Positions 48,487 to 59,002 of a stretch of DNA of 64,000 bases are shown piece by piece. The notes under the pieces were generated by a model that saw only the letters and a program-made list of their open reading frames with translations, did no database searches and was not told the origin of the DNA. Position 1 is the stretch's first letter. Every line of letters starts with the position of its first letter. Origin of the DNA: Blattabacterium cuenoti (GTDB lineage: Bacteria > Bacteroidota > Bacteroidia > Flavobacteriales > Blattabacteriaceae); contig NZ_CP059211.1 in the NCBI RefSeq assembly GCF_014252115.1, positions 124,001 to 188,000 of the forward strand, in the 5' to 3' direction. Both the position numbers and the translations under genes were made by a program.

Positions 48487-49053
48487 ATGAATAAAATAGC
48501 TGTTTTAGTTTCTGGAGAAGGAAGAAATACACATCATATTTTACAATCCATTAAAAACGGAATGCTCTATAATTCAATAGTAAATATAATGATTTCTGAT
48601 AGATGGTGTAGAGCTATTCAATATGCATTAACAAGGAATATCACAGTATTTTCTCTAATAAAAACTAATAAAAAATTTCTTTCTAAAGAAATAGATAATA
48701 TACTTATAAGATACACACCGGATATCATAGTTCTTTCAGGTTTTTTTTCTATACTTGACGAAGAATTTTGTGAAAAATGGAGTGGTAAGGTAATAAATGT
48801 TCATCCTTCTCTACTACCTAAATATGGTGGAAGAGGAATGTATGGCATAAAAGTACATCAAGAAGTTATAAAAAATAAGGAAAAAATATCAGGTGCTACA
48901 GTTCATTATGTCACAAAAGATGTGGATTTAGGAGGTGTAATTTTAAAAAAAACATGTAGAATTGATTCAAAGGAGACTCCAACATCCTTATCAAAAAAAG
49001 TTTCTATGATAGAAAAAGAAATATTAATTCAATCTATTAACAAACTTTTATAA
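48487..49053 (+). CDS. purN: phosphoribosylglycinamide formyltransferase
   Basis: Formyl-THF-dependent GAR transformylase. It has 188 residues, with LVSGEGRNTHHIL (phosphate loop), LSGFFSILDEEF, the catalytic NVHPSLLPKYGGRGMYG (Asn and His) and SGATVHYVTKDVDLGG (Asp). No PurT or PurU feature is present. 10 nt after purM. Confidence 0.96.
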   Translation: MNKIAVLVSGEGRNTHHILQSIKNGMLYNSIVNIMISDRWCRAIQYALTRNITVFSLIKTNKKFLSKEIDNILIRYTPDIIVLSGFFSILDEEFCEKWSGKVINVHPSLLPKYGGRGMYGIKVHQEVIKNKEKISGATVHYVTKDVDLGGVILKKTCRIDSKETPTSLSKKVSMIEKEILIQSINKLL

Positions 49054-49137
49054 AGTTATAAGGGAAGGGATTAATAAATCTATGTATACTTATTACTCAT
49101 ACTCAAAAAAATAACAAATTAATTAGTGAAATGTATT

Positions 49138-50661
49138 ATGAAAAGAGCTTTGATTAGTGTTTATGAAAAAAATGAAAAATTATTTAATTTCGTCAATTTT
49201 TTAGATCAAAAAGGATATCAAATAATTTCTACTGGAGGAACCTACCAATATTTTCTCAAAAAAAAAGTATCAAATCTTATAGAAGTTTCCGACTTTACTT
49301 CTTTCCCTGAAGTTTTAGATGGAAGAGTAAAAACTATTCATCCTAATATATATATGGGAATTTTAGCTGATCGTTCCACTGAAAAACATATGAGAATTGT
49401 TCATTCTCAGAATATTAATCTTATTGATATTGTTTTGGTAAATTTTTATCCATTTTTTGAGAAAAAACATCAAAAAATTAGTATTAATTCACTAATAGAA
49501 TTTATTGATATTGGAGGGCCATCCATGCTTAGAGCAGCCGCTAAAAATTTTTTATATGTAACCCCTATTATAGATAGTAATGATTATGAGGTAGTTCAAT
49601 ATGAACTGGAAAATTATGGTTTTCCTTCATTGAAATTGAGAAAAAAATTGGCAGGAAAAGCGTTCAATTTTACTTCTGCTTATGATTCTGTTATTTCTCA
49701 ATCTCTTTTAGAAGATAAATTTCCTATTTATTTGCATTCCTCTTATGAAAAAAAAATGAATCTTCGTTATGGGGAAAATCCACACCAAAAAGCGGCTTAT
49801 TATATTAATACTTTTCATAAAGGATCAATGCGTAATTTTCATCAATTACATGGAAAAAAACTTTCATTTAACAATTTAAGAGATATGGATATAGCATGGA
49901 AAGTTGTTTCTCAATTTTCTGAACCGGCTTGTTGTACAGTGAAGCATTCTACTCCTTGTGGAGTATCGTTGGGGGAAAATATAATTGAAGCATTCCAAAA
50001 GACCTATTATGCTGATACTATTTCCTCTTTTGGAGGAATAATGGCTGTTAATGTTCCAGTGACAAAAGAACTAGCAAAAGAAATTAATCACATTTTTCTA
50101 GAAGTGATTCTTTCTCCAAGTTATGAAACAGATGTTTTAAATATTTTAAAAATAAAAAAAAATCTTAGAATTATTAGTATTAATGAACCTATTTCAGATA
50201 AATTAGAATATGTGCAAATAGATGGAGGTTTTTTAGTACAAGAATCAGATTATTTTTCTTCTGATGATCAAAATTATAAGGTGGTTACTAAAAAAAAATT
50301 TAGTGATGAAGAATTAAAATCTTTATTTTTTGCTCAAAAAGTAGTAAAATATGTAAAATCTAATGCTATTGTTGTGGTTAAAGGAACACAAACTTTAGGA
50401 GTATCTGGAGGTCAAACTAACAGAATTTGGGCAGCTCGTCAAGCTATAGAAAGGGCTTTAGAAAAAAGTAAAACTGGGTTAGTTCTTGTATCTGATGCTT
50501 TTTTTCCTTTTAGAGATGTAGTAGATGAAGCGGCTCGTTCTGGTGGTATACGTGCTATTCTTCAACCAGGAGGATCTATACGTGATAAAGAATCTGTAAA
50601 AGCTTGTGATAATTATGGAATAGCAATGGCTTTTACTGGAAAAAGACATTTTAAACATTAA
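49138..50661 (+). CDS. purH: bifunctional AICAR transformylase / IMP cyclohydrolase
   Basis: Last two steps to IMP. About 507 residues from ATG 49138 (MKRALISVYEKN); a GTG at 49126 would add four residues. The N-terminal MGS-like cyclohydrolase has STGGTYQYF, GRVKTIHPNIYMGIL and DIGGPSMLRAAAKN. The C-terminal transformylase has NLRYGENPHQKA, CCTVKHSTPCG (Lys-His pair), SDAFFPFRD and IRAILQPGGSIRD. The 84-nt gap before it is the longest inside the purine run and could hold an internal promoter. Confidence 0.96.
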   Translation: MKRALISVYEKNEKLFNFVNFLDQKGYQIISTGGTYQYFLKKKVSNLIEVSDFTSFPEVLDGRVKTIHPNIYMGILADRSTEKHMRIVHSQNINLIDIVLVNFYPFFEKKHQKISINSLIEFIDIGGPSMLRAAAKNFLYVTPIIDSNDYEVVQYELENYGFPSLKLRKKLAGKAFNFTSAYDSVISQSLLEDKFPIYLHSSYEKKMNLRYGENPHQKAAYYINTFHKGSMRNFHQLHGKKLSFNNLRDMDIAWKVVSQFSEPACCTVKHSTPCGVSLGENIIEAFQKTYYADTISSFGGIMAVNVPVTKELAKEINHIFLEVILSPSYETDVLNILKIKKNLRIISINEPISDKLEYVQIDGGFLVQESDYFSSDDQNYKVVTKKKFSDEELKSLFFAQKVVKYVKSNAIVVVKGTQTLGVSGGQTNRIWAARQAIERALEKSKTGLVLVSDAFFPFRDVVDEAARSGGIRAILQPGGSIRDKESVKACDNYGIAMAFTGKRHFKH

Positions 50662-50669
50662 AAAAAATA

Positions 50670-51914
50670 ATGAAAATTTTAATTCTTGGAAGCGGAGGAC
50701 GTGAACATGCTATAGGAAAAAAATTATTGGAAGATTATCATTCAATCCATCTTTATTTTTATCCTGGTAATGGTGGGACAAGTGTAATAGGAAAAAATAT
50801 TGAAAATCATCATACTGTATTAGATTTAGTTTTTTTTGCTAAAAGAAATGCAATAGACCTAACTATTGTAGGTTCTGAAATTTTTTTATTGGAAGGAATT
50901 GTAGACATTTTTAAAAATTTTGGATTAGAAATAATTGGACCGCATTATTTAGCAGCCCAACTTGAAGGAAATCGAATTTTTGCTAAATCCTTTATGAAAA
51001 AATATGGAATTCGTACTCCTAAGTACAATATTTTTTATTGTTATGAAAAGGCAATTAATTTTCTAAAAAAAAATACTAATTCTGTAGCTATTAAAACTAA
51101 TGGTATTGCTGGAGGAAAAGGAGTTATTTTAGTTCACAATCAAAATGATGCTAAAAAAGCTTTAAAAAACATTATGATAAAGAAAAAATTTGGTGAATCT
51201 GGTAATCAGATTATTATAGAAGATTTTTTACAAGGAAATGAAGTTTCTATTATATCTATTTTTAATGGAAAAAATATTATTCCTTTTTTATCGGCTCAAG
51301 ATTACAAGAAAATTGAAGAAAATGAGAAAGGATTAAATACAGGAGGAATGGGGGCGATTGCTCCTAATCCATATATGACAAATTCTATTTGGATAGATTT
51401 TAAAAAAAATATTTTAGAACCTACTTTAGAAGGATTAATTATAGAAAAATTAACTTTTTTTGGATTCTTATATTTTGGATTAATGATAACTTATAACAAA
51501 GTTTATCTATTAGAATATAATACTCGTATCGGAGATCCTGAAGCTCAAACTTTATTTCCATTAATGAAAAGTAATTTTTTAAATATCATTCAATCTACCT
51601 TTCAAAATAAAGATCAAAAAGAAATATTTATTGATTGGAAAAAATTATGTTCTTGTTGTGTAGTTTTATCATCTAAAGGGTATCCTGAAAAATATGAAAT
51701 TGGAAAAATTATAACAGGTTTAAATTCTTTAGAAGAACCTTTTTATATTGCTGGAGCTAAAAGAGAACAAGAAAAATGGATAACATCAGGTGGACGAGTT
51801 ATCAATATAGTAGGAATAGGAAATACTCATGAAGAAGCTAGAAGAAAAGCTTATGATAAAGTAGTAAAAATAAAATTTGACAATTTGTATTTTAGACAAG
51901 ATATAGGTTTATAA
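50670..51914 (+). CDS. purD: phosphoribosylamine-glycine ligase
   Basis: GAR synthetase, ATP-grasp family. It has 414 residues, with ILGSGGREHAIGKKL, YPGNGGTSVIG, the ATP-grasp loop NGIAGGKGVILV, LNTGGMGAIAPNPYM and the metal-binding LEYNTRIGDPEAQTLFPL. 8 nt after purH and 3 nt before guaA. Confidence 0.97.
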   Translation: MKILILGSGGREHAIGKKLLEDYHSIHLYFYPGNGGTSVIGKNIENHHTVLDLVFFAKRNAIDLTIVGSEIFLLEGIVDIFKNFGLEIIGPHYLAAQLEGNRIFAKSFMKKYGIRTPKYNIFYCYEKAINFLKKNTNSVAIKTNGIAGGKGVILVHNQNDAKKALKNIMIKKKFGESGNQIIIEDFLQGNEVSIISIFNGKNIIPFLSAQDYKKIEENEKGLNTGGMGAIAPNPYMTNSIWIDFKKNILEPTLEGLIIEKLTFFGFLYFGLMITYNKVYLLEYNTRIGDPEAQTLFPLMKSNFLNIIQSTFQNKDQKEIFIDWKKLCSCCVVLSSKGYPEKYEIGKIITGLNSLEEPFYIAGAKREQEKWITSGGRVINIVGIGNTHEEARRKAYDKVVKIKFDNLYFRQDIGL

Positions 51915-51917
51915 AAA

Positions 51918-53468
51918 ATGAAAAAAGATTTTATACTCATATTAGATTTTGGATCTCAATATAGTCATATGATTGCTAGAAGAATTAGAGATATAGGAGT
52001 ATACACTTTATTATCTCATTATAATGATGTTGATTATGATGTAATTTCAAAAAAAAAGCCTAAGGGTTTGATTTTATCGGGAGGTCCTTTTTCTGTTTAT
52101 GAAAAAAATTCTCCACTAATATCCAAAAGTATTTTTCAACTAAATATTCCCATATTCGGAATATGTTATGGAATGCAACTTATTTCTTTTCTTTTTGGAG
52201 GAGAGATAAAAAAATCAAAATACAAAGAGTATGGAAAATCTCACTTGATTATAGATCATACTAATAATAGTTTATTTTATGGAATTCCTAAAAAATCTAT
52301 TGTTTGGATGAGTCATTTCGACGAAGTCAAAATAATTCCAAAAGAATTTAAAATCATAGCACATACAACATCTTGTAATATTGCAGCTTTAGGTCATCTT
52401 AATAAAAATATTTATGCCGTTCAATTTCATCCAGAAGTAAAACACACAGAGTATGGGATATTTATGTTAAAAAATTTTGTTTTTCATATTTGCAAATGTA
52501 GTTTGAATTGGAAATTAAATAATTTTGTTAAAAATACAATAGATAATATTAAAAAACGTGTAAATAAAAAAAAAGTTATTTTAGGTTTTTCTGGAGGAGT
52601 AGATTCTTTTGTCACTGCTTATATCATTCATAAAGCCATTGGAAATTCTTTAATTTGTATTTTTGTAGACACAGGTTTATTATTAGAAAACGAAAAAGAG
52701 AAAATATTTTCTTTATGTGAAAAAATGCATTTTCCTATAAAAATAATAGATGCTAAAAAACGTTTTTTATCTAAGTTAACTGGAGTTGTGGATCCTGAAA
52801 TAAAAAGAAAAGTTATAGGGAAAGAATTTATATGTTTATTCCAAAAGGAGTCAAATAAAATTAATAACATTGAATTTTTAGCACAAGGGACTATTTATTC
52901 AGATATTATTGAATCATCTGTTTCCTCAAAAAATTTAATAAGTAATTCTATAAAATCCCATCATAATGTAGGAGGATTACCTACAACATTAATGAAATTG
53001 AAACTAATTGAACCATTAAAAAAACTATTTAAAGATGAAGTCAGAAAAATAGGTAAAAAACTAGGACTCCCAAAAGAAATTTTATATCGTCATCCGTTTC
53101 CTGGACCTGGATTAAGTATTCGTATTATTGGGGGAGTTAGTGAAAAAAAAATTTCTATTTTAAGAAAAGCAGAAAATATTCTATTGCAAGAATTAATAAC
53201 TTATAAAATATACAATTCCGTTAGTCAAGCTTTTATTGTTTTATTACCTGTAAAATCTGTAGGAATAAAAGGTGATAAACGAACATATGAATATGTAGCT
53301 ATATTACGAATAATAAATACTGAAGATTTTATGACTGCTACTTTTTCACGTTTATCTTATGACTTTTTAGAAAAAGTTTCAAATAGAATCACTAATGAAG
53401 TTGATGGAATTAATAGAATAGCATATGATATTACTTCTAAACCTCCATCTACTATTGAATGGGAATAA
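51918..53468 (+). CDS. guaA: GMP synthase (glutamine-hydrolysing)
   Basis: Aminates XMP to GMP. It has 516 residues: a class I glutaminase domain (about 1-190) with nucleophile Cys83 in FGICYGMQL and His in AVQFHPEVKH, then the ATP pyrophosphatase domain with GFSGGVDSFV, GGLPTTLMKLKLIEPL, RHPFPGPGLSIRIIG and the C-terminal dimer domain ending TSKPPSTIEWE. Terminal gene of the purine run. guaB (IMP to XMP) is not in the window. Confidence 0.97.
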   Translation: MKKDFILILDFGSQYSHMIARRIRDIGVYTLLSHYNDVDYDVISKKKPKGLILSGGPFSVYEKNSPLISKSIFQLNIPIFGICYGMQLISFLFGGEIKKSKYKEYGKSHLIIDHTNNSLFYGIPKKSIVWMSHFDEVKIIPKEFKIIAHTTSCNIAALGHLNKNIYAVQFHPEVKHTEYGIFMLKNFVFHICKCSLNWKLNNFVKNTIDNIKKRVNKKKVILGFSGGVDSFVTAYIIHKAIGNSLICIFVDTGLLLENEKEKIFSLCEKMHFPIKIIDAKKRFLSKLTGVVDPEIKRKVIGKEFICLFQKESNKINNIEFLAQGTIYSDIIESSVSSKNLISNSIKSHHNVGGLPTTLMKLKLIEPLKKLFKDEVRKIGKKLGLPKEILYRHPFPGPGLSIRIIGGVSEKKISILRKAENILLQELITYKIYNSVSQAFIVLLPVKSVGIKGDKRTYEYVAILRIINTEDFMTATFSRLSYDFLEKVSNRITNEVDGINRIAYDITSKPPSTIEWE

Positions 53469-53472
53469 TTTT

Positions 53473-54312
53473 TTATATCATCATAGAAATCAAATTATAT
53501 ATATTTTTTTTCAATTTATTTCTAGGAGAAATTAAATCTATAAATCCATGATCCATTAAAAATTCTGATGTTTGAAATCCTTCTGGAAGATCTTTTCCTA
53601 TTATTTCTCTGATAACTCTGGGTCCAGCAAATCCAATAAGAGCTCCAGGTTCAGCTATATTGATGTCTCCAAGTAAAGAATAAGAGGCAGTTACACCTCC
53701 CGTAGTTGGATCAGTTAAAACAGAGATATAAGGAATTTTAGCATCACGTAATTGAGTTAATCGAGCTATAGTTTTAGCCATTTGCATTAATGAAAAAGAA
53801 GATTCCATTATTCTTGCTCCTCCTGATTTAGAAATTAAAATATATGGATATTTTTTATCTATACAATATTTTATAGCTCTAGATATTTTTTCTCCCACAA
53901 CAGAACCCATAGATCCTCCTATAAATGAAAAATCCATACAAGATATCACTGCATTTATAGTTTTAATTTTTCCAATTCCTGTTCTAATTGCATCATATAA
54001 ATTTGTTTTTTTTTGTGTTTCTTTAATTCTATCTGTATACTTTTTATAATCTTTCCATTTCATAGGATCTTGGCTAATCATTTTTTCATTTATTTCTAAA
54101 AATTTTCCATGATCAAAAAGAATTTCAAAATATTCTTTACTATGAATTCTTACATGATATCCATCTTCCGGACTAACATAAGCGTTTTTTTTTAATTCTT
54201 CCGTATCTATAATTTTCCCGCTAGGAGTTCTGTACCAAATTCCTTTTGGTGAATCTTTTCTATCATTTACAGATGTTAAGATATTCTTTTTTTTTCTTAA
54301 AAACCAAGCCAT
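53473..54312 (-). CDS. accD: acetyl-CoA carboxylase, carboxyltransferase beta subunit
   Basis: With AccA, transfers the carboxyl group from biotin to acetyl-CoA. It has 279 residues. The crotonase-like core has [30 protein letters not shown] and [14 protein letters not shown]. The N-terminal zinc-ribbon region (about 20-50: [20 protein letters not shown]) has none of the four cysteines of E. coli AccD, as I recall is typical for flavobacterial AccD. 10 nt after fba, convergent with guaA. Confidence 0.96.
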   Translation of the reverse strand: MAWFLRKKKNILTSVNDRKDSPKGIWYRTPSGKIIDTEELKKNAYVSPEDGYHVRIHSKEYFEILFDHGKFLEINEKMISQDPMKWKDYKKYTDRIKETQKKTNLYDAIRTGIGKIKTINAVISCMDFSFIGGSMGSVVGEKISRAIKYCIDKKYPYILISKSGGARIMESSFSLMQMAKTIARLTQLRDAKIPYISVLTDPTTGGVTASYSLLGDINIAEPGALIGFAGPRVIREIIGKDLPEGFQTSEFLMDHGFIDLISPRNKLKKNIYNLISMMI

Positions 54313-54322
54313 GGTTAGTTTT

Positions 54323-55390
54323 TTATAAAGTATTAATATTATTCATGAATTCAAAATATTTTTTTAAAATTATTTTAAAAGATTTTTCTCCTTCTCTTAA
54401 CCATACTCTAGGATCATAATATTTTTTGTTAGGAAGATGTTTTCCTTTTAAGTTTCCTATTTGTTTTTTTAAGTATTCCTTATTTTTATTCATATAATCT
54501 CTTACTCCACAAGTAAAAGCATACTGTAAATCAGTATCTATATTCATTTTTACAACTCCATAAGTAATAGCTTTTTTTATTTCTTTTTCACTTGATCCTG
54601 ATCCACCATGAAAAACTAAAGATACTGGTTTAGCATTAGTGTGAAATTTTTTTTGTATATACTCTTGTGTATTTTTCAAAATTTCAGGACGAAGTATAAC
54701 ATTTCCAGGTCTATAAACTCCATGTACATTTCCAAAAGAAGCTGCTATAATGAAATTAGCACTTATTTTCATTAATCTTTCATAAGCATAAGAAACTTCT
54801 TTTGGTTGAGTATAAAGTTTATTGTTTTCTATATTAGAATTATCTATACCATCTTCTTCTCCTCCCGTAACACCAAGTTCTATTTCAAGGGTCATTTTAG
54901 TTTTATTCATTCTATCAAAGTATTGCTCACAAATATTAATATTTTCTATTAAAGGTTCTCCAGAAAGATCTAACATATGTGAACTAAATAATGTTTTTCC
55001 AAAACGTTTATAATATTTTTCATTGGCTTCTATTAATCCATCTATCCATGGTAATAATGGTTTAGAACAATGATCTGTATGAAGAATTACCGTTGTTTTA
55101 TAATATGAAGCTAATTCATGAATATGCATTGCACAAGCTATAGAACCTTGAATTGCTGCTTTTTGTTTTTCATTATTTAATCCTTTTCCAGCATTAAAAA
55201 TAGCTCCTCCATTAGATAACTGAATAATAACAGGAGAATTTACTTCTGCAGCAGTTTCCATAACAGAATTTATAGTATTAGATCCAATAACGTTCACGGC
55301 AGGAATAGAAAATACGTTTTCTTTAGCATATTCAAATATTTCTTTTACAAGATTACCGGTTGCTACTCCAAATGGAAATTTTTTAGACAT
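54323..55390 (-). CDS. fbaA: class II fructose-bisphosphate aldolase
   Basis: Zinc aldolase interconverting fructose 1,6-bisphosphate and triose phosphates. It has 355 residues of the class IIA (E. coli FbaA) type. Zinc ligands and catalytic residues are in [36 protein letters not shown] and [10 protein letters not shown], with [10 protein letters not shown] near the C-terminus. Co-directional with accD. With fbp it supports a gluconeogenic route. Confidence 0.97.
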   Translation of the reverse strand: MSKKFPFGVATGNLVKEIFEYAKENVFSIPAVNVIGSNTINSVMETAAEVNSPVIIQLSNGGAIFNAGKGLNNEKQKAAIQGSIACAMHIHELASYYKTTVILHTDHCSKPLLPWIDGLIEANEKYYKRFGKTLFSSHMLDLSGEPLIENINICEQYFDRMNKTKMTLEIELGVTGGEEDGIDNSNIENNKLYTQPKEVSYAYERLMKISANFIIAASFGNVHGVYRPGNVILRPEILKNTQEYIQKKFHTNAKPVSLVFHGGSGSSEKEIKKAITYGVVKMNIDTDLQYAFTCGVRDYMNKNKEYLKKQIGNLKGKHLPNKKYYDPRVWLREGEKSFKIILKKYFEFMNNINTL

Positions 55391-55445
55391 GTGTTAAAAT
55401 TTATTTTATTACTAAAAAAATATATGAAAAAATTAACTTATTAGA

Positions 55446-58049
55446 ATGATAATTACACCACCTACATTAAAAATATACAATGCTTCAGCAGGTTCAGGAA
55501 AAACTACTTTTTTAGTAATCAATTATCTTTATATTTTATTAAAAAGCCCTTATCCTGATGAATTTAAAAGAATTTTAGCTTTAACTTTTACTAAAAAAGC
55601 TTCTGAAGAAATGAAAAATCGCATTTTACAGTGCATAAAAGAATTTTCAAAAAAGAAAGTACGAAAAGAATATCGTTTTTTGTTTGATTCCATTATTAAA
55701 AATTTTAGTTTAACAGAAGATCAATTATATCAACGTTCTAAAAAAATATTATTTTCAATATTATACGATTTCTATTTTTTTTCTAGAAACATAAGTACAA
55801 TAGATAAATTTACTTATAATATTATAAGATCTTTTTTTTCTGGAAGAAAAATTAGTTTAGAAATGGATACAGATCAATTTTTATTAAAAATTGTAAAAAA
55901 TATATTATATAGATTAAAAAATTCTGAAAAATGGTCAAATATTTTGATTCAATCTTCTTTAGAAAAGCTAAAACAAGGTAAAAATTGGGATTTGAGAAAA
56001 GAATTATTCAAAATAACTCATATGATGGTTGAAGAAAATAATTTTTTTCCCATAAAAAAAATTAAAAATTATTCTTTTGAAAATTTTTTACAGTTAAAAA
56101 ATATTCTAATTAAAAGAACTAAAATATTTGAAACAAAATGTAAAAAAAAAGGAGAAAAATTTTTTAATTTCTTAGAAAATACTTCTATTCAAAAACATTC
56201 ATTTATTCATTCAGATTTACCCATGTTTTTCCAAAAATTTAAAAGTGGAAATATATTTTTTAATCCTTTTAATAAACGTCTTGAAAAATATCTTAAAAAA
56301 GGAATATTATATTCCAAATTTTTTTCTGATGAAAATCAAAAAATATTAATAGAAACAAATAAGAAAGAAATACTTCTTTTATATGAAGAAACAAAATCTA
56401 TGTATGAAAAAAACATATCCAATTATTTTTTGGATAAACTTTTTTTAAGAAACATAAGCATGTTATCAATAATACATGAAATTGAAAAAGAATTTCATTC
56501 TATAAGAAATGAAGAAAAAATTATTTTAAATTCAGAATTAAATAAAATTCTTTATGAAAAAATTGTTAAAGAAACATTTCCAAAAATATATGAAAAAATA
56601 GGAATACAATATAAATATTATTTCATAGATGAATTTCAAGACATTTCATTTTTACAATGGCAAAATATTAAAATATTAGTTGAAAATGCGTTATCCGAAA
56701 ATGGATCAGCTATAATAGTAGGAGATCCTAAACAATCTATATACAGATGGAGAGGTGGAGATGCAAAACAATTTATAAATTTAATTTCTTCTAAAGAAAG
56801 TTTTTATAAAAAAAAAATAGAAACTATAGAAAAAAATTTTCGTAGTTATGAAGAAATAGTAAAATTTAATAATTTTCTTTATCAATCTATATCTAAAACA
56901 TTCAAATCTACTATTTATCAAGATATATATAAAAATTATCAACAAAAAGTATATAAAAAATGTGGGGGTTATGTAGAATTAAACTTTATTAAAAATTATA
57001 ATAAAAATTATAAGGAATATATTTATTCAAAAATAAAAAATAAAATAGAAAAATTATTAAAACAAAAATATATTTTATCAGATATTGCTATTTTAGTTAG
57101 AAATAATGAAGAAGGTTATTTTTTGTCTGAAAAACTAGTAGAAGATGGTTTTATTGTAAATACATCTGTTTCTTTACTAATAAAGAATCATTTGGAAATA
57201 CAAATTATCATAAATTTTTTATATGTTATTGGTTATCCTCATTATTATCAAAAAAGAGTTTTTCTAATTTTTTTATTATCACAAAAAAAATTCTTTCGTA
57301 TTCGTAGTAATACGACTATAAATAATGATCATGACTTCATCATGAAGATGATTTTTTTACCTATAGATTTATTTATAAAAAAGATTACACTAAAAAATTC
57401 ATTCAATGTTAATAAATTTTATAATAAATCTATATATAATATATCGGAAAAAATTATTGAAGTTTTTGGATTATTAGATAAAAGAAATTATACATATATC
57501 TATTCTTTCTTAGATTTTGTTTATCGATCCATGAAAAAAGTAGGAAATTCTATTTTAGATTTTCTAGATTACTGGGAATTAAAAAAAAACAAAGAAAGTA
57601 TAGTGATTTCTAATCAAATTAATGCTATTCGTATTATGACTATTCACAAATCTAAAGGGTTACAGTTTCCTGTAGTATTGATTCCTTTTGCGGATTGGAA
57701 TATTCTTCCTAAAAAAAAAGAAAAAATATGGATAGATGTAAATCCTTATTTATATAATGGATTAAATACTATTTATTTAGAAATAGAAACTTATTTTAAA
57801 CATATTAAACATGATGATAATATTCGAACTCTTTATAAAGATTATCTATCAAATATTCTATTTGATAATATCAATTTATTATATGTAGCTACTACCCGTT
57901 CTGTTGAACAACTTATTTTATTTTCCAAACTTGGAGACAATAAGAATAAATCTGTATCATTTTATATTAAAAATTTTCTATGTGAAAAAAAAATGTGGAA
58001 TGAAAAAAAATATCAGTATTTCTTCGGAAAAGAAGAAAAAATTTCTTAA
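55446..58049 (+). CDS. UvrD/RecB-like superfamily 1 helicase (AddA-like), no C-terminal nuclease domain
   Basis: ATP-dependent DNA helicase for double-strand break processing. It has 867 residues. SF1 motifs in order are NASAGSGKTTFLV (I), ALTFTKKASEEM (Ia), STIDKFTYNII, FIDEFQDISFLQW (II), IIVGDPKQSIYRWRGGDA (III), EKNFRSYEEIV (IV), MTIHKSKGLQFPVVLIP (V) and LLYVATTRSVEQLILF (VI, about 825-840). Flavobacterial relatives are usually over 1000 residues with a RecB-type nuclease domain after motif VI; here only about 27 residues follow. No AddB-like partner is adjacent. Confidence 0.85.
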   Translation: MIITPPTLKIYNASAGSGKTTFLVINYLYILLKSPYPDEFKRILALTFTKKASEEMKNRILQCIKEFSKKKVRKEYRFLFDSIIKNFSLTEDQLYQRSKKILFSILYDFYFFSRNISTIDKFTYNIIRSFFSGRKISLEMDTDQFLLKIVKNILYRLKNSEKWSNILIQSSLEKLKQGKNWDLRKELFKITHMMVEENNFFPIKKIKNYSFENFLQLKNILIKRTKIFETKCKKKGEKFFNFLENTSIQKHSFIHSDLPMFFQKFKSGNIFFNPFNKRLEKYLKKGILYSKFFSDENQKILIETNKKEILLLYEETKSMYEKNISNYFLDKLFLRNISMLSIIHEIEKEFHSIRNEEKIILNSELNKILYEKIVKETFPKIYEKIGIQYKYYFIDEFQDISFLQWQNIKILVENALSENGSAIIVGDPKQSIYRWRGGDAKQFINLISSKESFYKKKIETIEKNFRSYEEIVKFNNFLYQSISKTFKSTIYQDIYKNYQQKVYKKCGGYVELNFIKNYNKNYKEYIYSKIKNKIEKLLKQKYILSDIAILVRNNEEGYFLSEKLVEDGFIVNTSVSLLIKNHLEIQIIINFLYVIGYPHYYQKRVFLIFLLSQKKFFRIRSNTTINNDHDFIMKMIFLPIDLFIKKITLKNSFNVNKFYNKSIYNISEKIIEVFGLLDKRNYTYIYSFLDFVYRSMKKVGNSILDFLDYWELKKNKESIVISNQINAIRIMTIHKSKGLQFPVVLIPFADWNILPKKKEKIWIDVNPYLYNGLNTIYLEIETYFKHIKHDDNIRTLYKDYLSNILFDNINLLYVATTRSVEQLILFSKLGDNKNKSVSFYIKNFLCEKKMWNEKKYQYFFGKEEKIS

Positions 58050-58056
58050 TTGATTT

Positions 58057-58911
58057 TTATTTCACATGTTTTTCCGCATGATAAGAAGATCTAACTAATG
58101 GTCCACTTTCTACATATTTAAATCCCATTTTTAATCCAATTTTTTTCAATTCTTTAAATTGTTCTGGAAAAACAAAAAAACGAACGGGATAATGTTTTGA
58201 AGAAGGTTGTAAATATTGTCCCATTGTCAAAATATCTACTTTAGATTTTTTTATATCTTTCATAGTTTCTACTATTTCTTCTTTTGTTTCTCCTAATCCT
58301 AACATAATTCCCGTTTTTGTACGTATATTTTTATTTTTTTCTTTAATGTATTGTAAAATTTCAAGACTACGATCATATTTAGCTTGTATCCGAATTTTTT
58401 TTGTTAATCGAGAAACTGTTTCTACATTATGGGAAATAACTTCTGGTTTGGTATCAATTATTTTATCTATTATTTTTTTTTCTCCTTTAAAATCTGGTAT
58501 TAAAGCCTCTATTGTAATATCGGGATTAAAATTCCGTATTTTCTGTATAGTATGAACCCATATATAGGACCCCATATCCTGTAAATCATCTCTATTTACA
58601 GAAGTTAATACAGCATGTTTTATTTTTAATATTTTTATAGATTTTGCTACCTTTTCTGGTTCTTTCCAATCTATTTGATTAGGCCGTCCTGTTTTTACTC
58701 CGCAAAATCGACAAGATCTTGTACAAATATTTCCCAATATCATAAAAGTAGCAACACCTTTGTCCCAACATTCTCCTATATTGGGACAACTTCCACTTTG
58801 ACATATTGTATTCAGTTTATGTAAAGAAACTAACTTCTGCAAGTTATGATAATTTTTATTTGTTGGTAATTTTACTTTTATCCATTTTGGTTTTTTTTGA
58901 ATGACACTCAT
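58057..58911 (-). CDS. lipA: lipoyl synthase
   Basis: Radical SAM enzyme that inserts two sulfurs into octanoyl groups on 2-oxoacid dehydrogenases. It has 284 residues from ATG 58911 (MSVIQKKPKW); the frame is open 33 nt further to 58944, but those residues are hydrophobic and not conserved. The auxiliary cluster cysteines are in CQSGSCPNIGEC, and the radical SAM CxxxCxxC is CTRSCRFC. EALIPDFKG and the C-terminal SGPLVRSSYHAEKH are conserved. Confidence 0.96.
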   Translation of the reverse strand: MSVIQKKPKWIKVKLPTNKNYHNLQKLVSLHKLNTICQSGSCPNIGECWDKGVATFMILGNICTRSCRFCGVKTGRPNQIDWKEPEKVAKSIKILKIKHAVLTSVNRDDLQDMGSYIWVHTIQKIRNFNPDITIEALIPDFKGEKKIIDKIIDTKPEVISHNVETVSRLTKKIRIQAKYDRSLEILQYIKEKNKNIRTKTGIMLGLGETKEEIVETMKDIKKSKVDILTMGQYLQPSSKHYPVRFFVFPEQFKELKKIGLKMGFKYVESGPLVRSSYHAEKHVK

Positions 58912-59002
58912 ATTTTTTATTATATATATTAATAATACTACCAAAAAATATAAAAATCAATTTTTTTTAATAAATTTGTCACAATAAGATGTTTTTTTTT
59001 AT

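Noticed and set aside
53473..54312. Loss of the AccD zinc-ribbon cysteines as a new feature
   Set aside because: From memory, flavobacterial AccD proteins commonly lack these cysteines, so it is a lineage trait.
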